Origin: UBA8079 sp965205535
Lineage (GTDB): Bacteria; Pseudomonadota; Alphaproteobacteria; UBA6615
NCBI GenBank assembly: GCA_965205535.1
Contig: CBDBHH010000005.1
Span: forward strand, 1,178,001-1,242,000
DNA length: 64,000 bases
Direction of reading: 5' to 3'
Made by a program: the position numbers and the translations under genes. The notes beneath the pieces are model-generated. The model worked only from the letters and a program-made list of their open reading frames with translations, searched no databases and was not told the DNA's origin. Shown here in pieces: positions 58,512 to 64,000 of the stretch. Each line of letters starts with the position of its first letter. Position 1 is the stretch's first letter.

Positions 58512-59522
58512 ATGACCGATTCCAATGCCGCCCAACGCGCGCTTGATGTTGTCTGCGTCGGTAACGCGATTGTCGATGTGCTGGCCCAGACCGATGACGC
58601 CGTGATCGAAGAGCACGGCATGGTGAAAGGCACCATGGCGCTGATCGATGCGGACCAGGCCGAGGCGCTATACGCGGCGATGCCCCAGGGGGTCGAGACA
58701 TCGGGCGGATCCGCCGGCAACACGGCCGCGGGCCTCGCGTCGCTCGGCGCGCAATGCGCGTTCATCGGAAAGGTACGTGATGACCAGCTCGGCGATATTT
58801 TTGCCCATGACATCCGTGCCGTGGGTGCGGAGTTCGCGACCCCGGCCGCGACCGACGGACCGCCGACGGCGCGGTGCCTGATCCTGATTACGCCGGATGC
58901 CCAGCGCACGATGAACACCTTCCTGGGCGCGAGTGTGAATCTCGGGCCGGAAGACATCGACGAGGATTTGATCGCCCGCGCTCAGGTCACGTATCTGGAG
59001 GGTTATCTGTGGGACCGGGACGAGGCCAAGGCCGCGTTCCATCGCGCGGCCGACGTCGCCCACGCCCATGACCGGATGGTATCGCTCAGCCTCTCGGACC
59101 CGTTCTGCGTCGACCGGCACCGGGACTCGTTCCGCGGTCTCGTCGCCGACCATGTGGATATCCTGTTCGCCAATGAGGACGAGATCATGTCGCTCTATGA
59201 AGTCGAGCGCTTCGACGATGCGCTCCGGCATGTCCGTCAGGATTGCCGGATCGCGGCCCTGACCCGTTCCGAGAAGGGCGCCGTCGTCGTCGCGGGGGAC
59301 GAGCTGCATGCGGTCGAGGCCGAGCCGGTCTCGGCGGTGGTCGACACGACGGGCGCAGGCGACCAGTTCGCGGCCGGATTCCTGCGCGGATATACACGTG
59401 GTGATGATCTGGCAACCTGTGCGCGGATCGGCGCCATCACGGCGGCGGAGGTGATCGACCATGTCGGCCCGCGTCCGCAGGTCAATCTCGCCGAGCTCGT
59501 GGCCGCGCTCCTTGCGGGATAG
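58512..59522 (+). CDS. Adenosine kinase-like PfkB-family sugar/nucleoside kinase
   Basis: The 336-residue PfkB kinase starts LDVVCVGNAIVDVLAQTDDA. ETSGGSAGNTAAGLASLGAQ is the first PfkB signature region. The second, with the catalytic aspartate and anion hole, is VSAVVDTTGAGDQFAAGFLR. The overall length and the GYLWDRDEAKAAFHRAADVA block resemble the adenosine kinases of Rhizobiales and Rhodospirillales. A ribokinase-type substrate cannot be excluded. It lies upstream of the ZIP gene on the same strand. Confidence 0.88.
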   Translation: MTDSNAAQRALDVVCVGNAIVDVLAQTDDAVIEEHGMVKGTMALIDADQAEALYAAMPQGVETSGGSAGNTAAGLASLGAQCAFIGKVRDDQLGDIFAHDIRAVGAEFATPAATDGPPTARCLILITPDAQRTMNTFLGASVNLGPEDIDEDLIARAQVTYLEGYLWDRDEAKAAFHRAADVAHAHDRMVSLSLSDPFCVDRHRDSFRGLVADHVDILFANEDEIMSLYEVERFDDALRHVRQDCRIAALTRSEKGAVVVAGDELHAVEAEPVSAVVDTTGAGDQFAAGFLRGYTRGDDLATCARIGAITAAEVIDHVGPRPQVNLAELVAALLAG

Positions 59523-59560
59523 GGTGAGACAATCGAAATGACGATCCTGGGGATTAGCTT

Positions 59561-60349
59561 TTGAGCCTTCTCGCGATCAAGGTTATTGCGATCCTGGTCA
59601 TTCTGCTGACCGCACTTCTCGGCGGGATGGCGGCGGTCCGGACACGGCAATCGCGCCATGCGGACAAGTGGTTCGCGCTCGGCTCATTGTTCGGGGCCGG
59701 TGTCTTTCTGGGGGCCGGGCTGATCCATGTCCTGCCGGATTCCGTTGATCTTTTCGCGCGCCTGTATCCCAAGCTCGACTACCCCGTCCCTTTCGGCATT
59801 GCCGCGCTTGGTCTGATCGCGGTGCTTGCTGTCGATCGGCTGGGCCATTTCCTCCAGGCGCGCACTTACGATCGGACACCTGACGCGGGCGGTACCTCGG
59901 CGATGATCCTGCTTGTTGTGCTGTCGTTTCATTCGATTCTGGCTGGCGCGGCGCTGGGTGCCGAGGATTCGGCGGCGAACTCGATCGTGCTGCTGCTGGC
60001 GGTCGTCGCCCATAAGGGCAGTGCCGCATTTGCGCTGACGTCGGGTTTGCTGCGCACACCGGCCGGCGAGACGGGTGCCGTGAGGCCGGTCTGGGGCCTG
60101 TTGATCGTGTTCGCCCTGATGACACCGCTCGGCATCCTGCTCGGCACGGGCTTGCAGGAGATCCTCGACGGGGATGCCGCGCGGATTAGCGAGGCGGTTT
60201 TCGACGCGTTTGCCGCCGCAACCTTCGTCTATGTGGCGACCCTCGAAATCATCGGGCCGGAATTTCGCTCGAACGACCGGGGCGGGATGAAGCTCGGCGC
60301 GCTGACGGCGGGCCTCGCGATCATGGCCCTGGTTGCGCTCTGGCTCTAG
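59561..60349 (+). CDS. ZIP-family metal transporter
   Basis: The 262-residue membrane protein has about eight helices and resembles ZIP transporters for Zn2+ or Fe2+. Family features include the histidine in FLGAGLIHVLPDSVDLF and the transport-helix motifs VLSFHSILAGAALGAEDSA and LLLAVVAHKGSAAFALTSGL. The C-terminal AATFVYVATLEIIGPEF also fits. No ATG lies near the start: a TTG at 59561 is used, because the next ATG would remove the first helix. GGGGA is about 8 bases before the TTG. A tiny eight-codon frame (59538-59564) overlaps this start. Confidence 0.87.
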   Translation: MSLLAIKVIAILVILLTALLGGMAAVRTRQSRHADKWFALGSLFGAGVFLGAGLIHVLPDSVDLFARLYPKLDYPVPFGIAALGLIAVLAVDRLGHFLQARTYDRTPDAGGTSAMILLVVLSFHSILAGAALGAEDSAANSIVLLLAVVAHKGSAAFALTSGLLRTPAGETGAVRPVWGLLIVFALMTPLGILLGTGLQEILDGDAARISEAVFDAFAAATFVYVATLEIIGPEFRSNDRGGMKLGALTAGLAIMALVALWL

Positions 60350-60353
60350 GGGC

Positions 60354-62174
60354 TTACTTGTCGGGCTGAGACCAAAGCGTCTCAAGCCGCAATCCGTAGA
60401 CGGGGACAGTCTCCGGGCGTCCAATCCGCGTCCAGTAAGCGATGCGTTGCCCGGTGTCGTGATAGAGCGGCATCACATAGTGATTCCACATCAAGAGCCG
60501 GTCGAGGGCGCGCGCGGCGGCGACCAGTTCGGCGCGATCGTGTGCCTCACCCAGTGCCATGATCATCGCGTCGATCGCCGGGTCCGCGACGCCTGCCCAG
60601 TTTCGCCCGCCGGGCTGGTCGGATGTTCTTGAGCTCCAGTAGTTCTGTTGCTCGTTGCCCGGCGACAGGGTGACGCCCCAAAAGCCAAACACCATGTCGA
60701 AATCATAGGAATCCATGAGCCCCTGGAACTGGGCGGGTTCGACCAGCCGCACGGACGTCGCGATCCCGAGGCGCTTCAGGTTGCGACTATAGGCGAGTGC
60801 GATGCGTTCGTTGGAGGGCCGACGAATGGTGATCTCGATGCGATAGATGTCTCCGGCCGCATTCACGCGCGCATTGTTCTCGATCCGCCAGCCCGCCGCC
60901 GAGAGAAGTTCGGCCGCGCGTTTCAGGTTGGCCCGCGGCCGCCCGGAACCATCAGTCGCCGGCGGTGCATAGGGCGCGCCGAATACGTTGTCGGGGATCT
61001 TGTCGCGCCACGGCTCGAGCAGCGCCAGCTCATCTCCCAGGGGCGGGCCGTCGGGCGCCATGTCGGAGCCCGAGAACATGCTCCGGGTGCGCGCATAGCC
61101 GCCGTGCAGAAGGGTCTTGTTGAGCCACTCGAAATCGAAGGCAAGGATCAGCGCCTCGCGCACCCGAATGTCGGCGAATTTCTGCCGCCGCAAGTTGAAC
61201 GCCAGCGCGCTCAATCCCGACGGGAGACCTGTTTGCAGTACGTCCAGTTCGACCGCGCCGGTCGCCGCGGCGGGAATGTCGTACTGCGTGGCCCAGCGCG
61301 CGGCGTCGCCCTCGAAGCGGATGTCATAGTCGCCGGCCTTGAAGGCTTCCAGCGCGACCGCGGAATCACGGAAATAATCGAACCGGAGTTCATTAAAATT
61401 ATACTGACCCCTGTTCACCGCCAGATCCGCCCCCCAGTAGTCCGGGTTGCGCCGAAACGAAATCCCCCGTCCGGGGTCGACGGATTCGATCGTGTAAGGC
61501 CCGCTCGCCAGCGGCGGTTCCAGTGTCGTGGCATTGAAAGTGCGTGCCTGCCACCAGGCTTTCGACAGGATCGGCATGAAGCCGGCGATCAGCATCGGCA
61601 GTTCGCGGTCGCGGTTATCGACGAAGGTGAACTTCACACGAAGCGGGCCTTTTGCTTCGGCCTTCGCCACCCGCGCCCAGGTGGCCCGCGCATTGGGGCT
61701 GCCGTTGGCCTTGAGGGTCTCCCAGCTGAAGATCACATCCTCTGCCGTGACGGGCGTGCCGTCCGAGAACCGCGCTTGCGCGTGCAGGGTAAACTCGACC
61801 CAGGCGCGATCCGGCGGTGTCTCTATCGTCTCGGCCAGGAGACCGTAGAGCGTGAACGGCTCGTCCCGGCTGCGCTTGGCCAGGGTCTCAAAATAAACGC
61901 CGAAGCCGTGGTGAAGCCCCGCCGCGGGTTTGCCCGTGATGATGTAGGGATTGAGGGAATCGAAACTGCCGATGGCGTGCAGGCGCAGCGCGCCGCCCTT
62001 CGGTGCGGCGGGATTCACATAATCGAAATGCGTGAAATCCGCGGCGTATTTCGGTGTCCCGAGCATCGCGATCGCGGTTTCGGGTTCTGCCGCCGCCGTG
62101 GTTGCTCCCGCGAAAGTGAGTAAAGCCAGCGCGAGCATGCGTATTAACGGGATTTGGGGGCTGTTCTGGCGCAT
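60354..62174 (-). CDS. Extracellular solute-binding protein, family 5 (peptide ABC transporter type)
   Basis: The 606-residue periplasmic binding protein has a signal peptide (MLALALLTFAGATTAAA, cleavage near residue 29). The SBP_bac_5 domain follows, with PKGGALRLHAIGSFDSLNPY and ARFSDGTPVTAEDVIFSWET. QNYWSSRTSDQPGGRNWAGV and the tail from VMPLYHDTGQRIAYWTRI place it near the YejA branch of oligopeptide-binding proteins. No permease or ATPase genes are adjacent in this window, so it may be a stray member or part of a system elsewhere. It is divergent from ald. Confidence 0.9.
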   Translation of the reverse strand: MRQNSPQIPLIRMLALALLTFAGATTAAAEPETAIAMLGTPKYAADFTHFDYVNPAAPKGGALRLHAIGSFDSLNPYIITGKPAAGLHHGFGVYFETLAKRSRDEPFTLYGLLAETIETPPDRAWVEFTLHAQARFSDGTPVTAEDVIFSWETLKANGSPNARATWARVAKAEAKGPLRVKFTFVDNRDRELPMLIAGFMPILSKAWWQARTFNATTLEPPLASGPYTIESVDPGRGISFRRNPDYWGADLAVNRGQYNFNELRFDYFRDSAVALEAFKAGDYDIRFEGDAARWATQYDIPAAATGAVELDVLQTGLPSGLSALAFNLRRQKFADIRVREALILAFDFEWLNKTLLHGGYARTRSMFSGSDMAPDGPPLGDELALLEPWRDKIPDNVFGAPYAPPATDGSGRPRANLKRAAELLSAAGWRIENNARVNAAGDIYRIEITIRRPSNERIALAYSRNLKRLGIATSVRLVEPAQFQGLMDSYDFDMVFGFWGVTLSPGNEQQNYWSSRTSDQPGGRNWAGVADPAIDAMIMALGEAHDRAELVAAARALDRLLMWNHYVMPLYHDTGQRIAYWTRIGRPETVPVYGLRLETLWSQPDK

Positions 62175-62281
62175 GGCTCAAGCGATCTTTACTGGGGACG
62201 GTGGTGATACGACCCAAATATACTGTTCAATATGAGTCGAAATTGCGACCGAACCATAAACCGATGTGACGGGATTCGAAG

Positions 62282-63397
62282 ATGCTGATCGGCGTGCCAC
62301 GGGAAATCAAGAATCGCGAGTATCGCGTGGGCCTGACACCGGCCTCGGTGCGCGAACTGGTGCATCACGGCCATGAGGTATCGGTCGAGACCGATGCCGG
62401 CCTGGGTGCGAACTTCGCCGACGCCGACTATGAGGCCGCCGGGGCACAAATCGCGCCGGACGCGGCGGCGGTGTTTGCTGCTGCGGGTATGATCGTCAAG
62501 GTAAAGGAGCCACAGCCCGAGGAATTCGCCCTGCTGCGCGAGGAGCAGATCCTGTTCACCTATCTGCACCTCGCGGCCGAGCGCGGGGTGACCCAGGCGC
62601 TGATCGATGCGGGTGCGGTTGCGATCGCCTATGAAACGGTAACGGGGCGGAACGGCGGATTGCCGTTGCTGGCACCCATGAGCGAAGTGGCCGGACGCAT
62701 GTCGATCCAGGTCGGTGCACATTACCTGGAGAAGGAAGCGGGCGGCCGGGGCGTCCTGATGGGCGGTGTGCCGGGCGTCGAGGCAGCCGATGTGCTGGTC
62801 ATCGGTGGCGGCGTGTCCGGGACCAACGCGGTGCGCATGGCGATGGGCATGGAGGCCAAGGTCACGGTGCTCGACCGGTCCCTCGACCGGCTGCGCGAAC
62901 TGGACATGCAGTTCGGTCCCACCCTCAACACGATTTATTCGACGGTCGACGCGGTTGAGCGCTTCGCGCTGAATTCGGACCTCGTGATCGGCGCGGTGCT
63001 GGTCCCGGGTGCCGCGGCACCGAAATTGCTGACCGCGGATACGGTGAAACGAATGCGCCGGGGCGCGGTTGTCGTCGATATCGCCATCGATCAGGGCGGC
63101 TGCTTCGAGACCTCGAAGCCCACGACCCATGACGACCCCACCTACATCGTCGATGAGGTGGTGCATTACTGCGTCACCAACATGCCCGCGGCGGTGGCGC
63201 GTTCGTCGACGGCGGCCCTGAACAACGCGACCCTGCCCTATGTGTCGGCGCTGGCCGAAAAGGGGTACCGCCAGGCGCTGCGCGATGATGCAGGCCTCCT
63301 TGGTGGCCTCAGTGTGGCGAGGGGTGCTGTGACCCATGGGGCGGTGGCCGAGGCGCTGGGCCTGCCGCTCGTGAGCCCGGACGACATTCTGGGTTAG
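62282..63397 (+). CDS. ald: Alanine dehydrogenase
   Basis: Ald interconverts L-alanine and pyruvate plus ammonia with NAD. The 371-residue enzyme begins LIGVPREIKNREYRVGLTPA. The catalytic lysine is in MIVKVKEPQPEEFALLREEQ and the catalytic histidine in ILFTYLHLAAERGVT. The NAD site is DVLVIGGGVSGTNAVRMAMG. RRGAVVVDIAIDQGGCFETS and HYCVTNMPAAVARSSTAALN are conserved ends. It is a single gene divergent from the binding protein gene. Its stop overlaps the phoB stop by four bases. Confidence 0.97.
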   Translation: MLIGVPREIKNREYRVGLTPASVRELVHHGHEVSVETDAGLGANFADADYEAAGAQIAPDAAAVFAAAGMIVKVKEPQPEEFALLREEQILFTYLHLAAERGVTQALIDAGAVAIAYETVTGRNGGLPLLAPMSEVAGRMSIQVGAHYLEKEAGGRGVLMGGVPGVEAADVLVIGGGVSGTNAVRMAMGMEAKVTVLDRSLDRLRELDMQFGPTLNTIYSTVDAVERFALNSDLVIGAVLVPGAAAPKLLTADTVKRMRRGAVVVDIAIDQGGCFETSKPTTHDDPTYIVDEVVHYCVTNMPAAVARSSTAALNNATLPYVSALAEKGYRQALRDDAGLLGGLSVARGAVTHGAVAEALGLPLVSPDDILG

Positions 63398-64000
63398 GCG
63401 TATTCGTTCTTGAGGTCGAGGGCGTAGCCCGCCGACCGGACGGTGCGGATCAGATCATCCGTGCCGGGCAGGTTCATCGCCTTGCGCAGACGCCGGATAT
63501 GCACATCGACGGTGCGCGGCTCGATATAGGCGTCGTGGCCCCAGACCGAATCGAGCAGCTGTTCTCGCGAGAAGACGCGGCCGGGGTGCTCCATCATAAA
63601 GCGCAGGAGGCGAAACTCCGTCGGCCCCAGCTCCACCGGCGCGTCGGCGCGGTTGACCCGATGGGTCGTCAGGTCCATGGCGATGTCGCCATAGGTCAGC
63701 AAATCCTTGTCGAAAGCCGGTCGGGTGCGGCGCAGGACCGCGCGTACCCGCGCGACCAGTTCGCTTGGCGAGAAGGGTTTGACGACATAATCGTCGGCCC
63801 CGGCGTCCAGCCCGCGAATACGGTCATCTTCCTCGCCGCGCGCGGTCAGGATGATGATCGGCAGGTCGCGGGTGTCGGGGTTGCGCCGGATCCGGCGGCA
63901 TATCTCGATGCCCGACACATAGGGCAGCATCCAGTCGAGCAGCACCAGGTAGGGCTTGTGTTCCTCGACCGCCAGCAGGGCCTCATCGCCATCGCGCGCG
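63394..64000 (-). CDS. phoB: Phosphate regulon response regulator PhoB, 5' end outside window
   Basis: PhoB activates phosphate-starvation genes. The visible 201 residues run to the window edge, so the N-terminal part of the receiver is missing. The phosphoacceptor aspartate is in YLVLLDWMLPYVSGIEICRR. ILTARGEEDDRIRGLDAGAD and YVVKPFSPSELVARVRAVLR complete the receiver. The OmpR-type winged helix includes GPTEFRLLRFMMEHPGRVFS and SVWGHDAYIEPRTVDVHIRR. Length and sequence match PhoB better than other OmpR-type regulators, but the partner kinase PhoR is not in view. It converges on ald. Confidence 0.88.
   Translation of the reverse strand, partial: ARDGDEALLAVEEHKPYLVLLDWMLPYVSGIEICRRIRRNPDTRDLPIIILTARGEEDDRIRGLDAGADDYVVKPFSPSELVARVRAVLRRTRPAFDKDLLTYGDIAMDLTTHRVNRADAPVELGPTEFRLLRFMMEHPGRVFSREQLLDSVWGHDAYIEPRTVDVHIRRLRKAMNLPGTDDLIRTVRSAGYALDLKNEYA

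Overview
This is a GC-rich bacterial chromosome segment carrying densely packed housekeeping genes. Gene content and order point to an alphaproteobacterium, most likely in or near the Rhodospirillales: hemJ-hemH-hemE facing away from ppsR-maf-aroE-coaE-dnaQ, then secB/fxsA, a Tim44-domain gene, mltA, an Smr gene, hslVU, hisB-H-A-F-E, hrcA-grpE, dnaK-dnaJ and phoB. I see no rRNA, tRNA, CRISPR array, insertion sequence or prophage. The taxonomic placement is inferred from synteny and protein character, not from a marker search.

Layout. Positions 1-3.1 kb hold the end of a thioredoxin/YyaL-type gene, an O6-alkylguanine DNA methyltransferase and a quinone oxidoreductase, followed by a cluster of three different palindromic repeats. 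Positions 3.4-7.5 kb (minus strand) hold the late heme genes hemE-hemH-hemJ and then rho. The 7.54-7.98 kb gap between hemE and ppsR has the gene neighbourhood of the Caulobacter/Rickettsia replication origin. It carries DnaA-box-like and GANTC sites, and gene orientation flips across it, so it is the best oriC candidate. Positions 8-12.9 kb hold ppsR-maf-aroE-coaE-dnaQ facing secB and fxsA. Positions 13-18.9 kb hold a Tim44-like gene, mltA, a lactate-oxidation lutABC cassette, an Smr gene and an XRE regulator. Positions 18.9-20 kb hold a putative cyclase flanked on both sides by paired palindromic repeats. Positions 20-22.9 kb (minus) hold hslVU and an unusual protein with a degenerate cyclic-nucleotide fold and an FHA domain. 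Positions 23-28.4 kb hold the histidine operon with three non-histidine genes embedded and a HIT hydrolase at its end. Positions 28.4-39.9 kb are more accessory: a TauD-like dioxygenase, panB with a frameshifted panC, a thiolase/P450 pair, a VIT-family transporter, a membrane histidine kinase with a heme-c motif, comM, an amidohydrolase and a VOC enzyme. Positions 40-49 kb hold gshB, a BON lipoprotein, yraN, rsmI, an LppC-type lipoprotein, hemW, rdgB, rph, hrcA and grpE. Positions 49-55.2 kb hold an FkbM methyltransferase and a DUF1848 gene, then dnaK, dnaJ and dapB. Positions 55.2-64 kb hold a DUF2244 gene, nth, a lipoprotein/small membrane protein/bactofilin cluster, an EI24-type membrane protein, adenosine kinase, a ZIP transporter, a peptide-binding protein, alanine dehydrogenase and the 3' part of phoB.

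Functional links. The proteostasis genes (hslVU, hrcA-grpE, dnaK-dnaJ) are spread over 33 kb. Three of their upstream regions carry RpoH-like promoter sequences and none carries an evident CIRCE operator. Heme is a recurring theme: hemE, hemH with a four-cysteine C-terminal tail, hemJ, hemW, a P450 and a heme-c sensor kinase. The best candidates for something not routinely annotated are a 44-residue membrane protein translated between a bactofilin and a lipoprotein, the FHA/degenerate-cNMP protein, the heme-c kinase and the putative origin.
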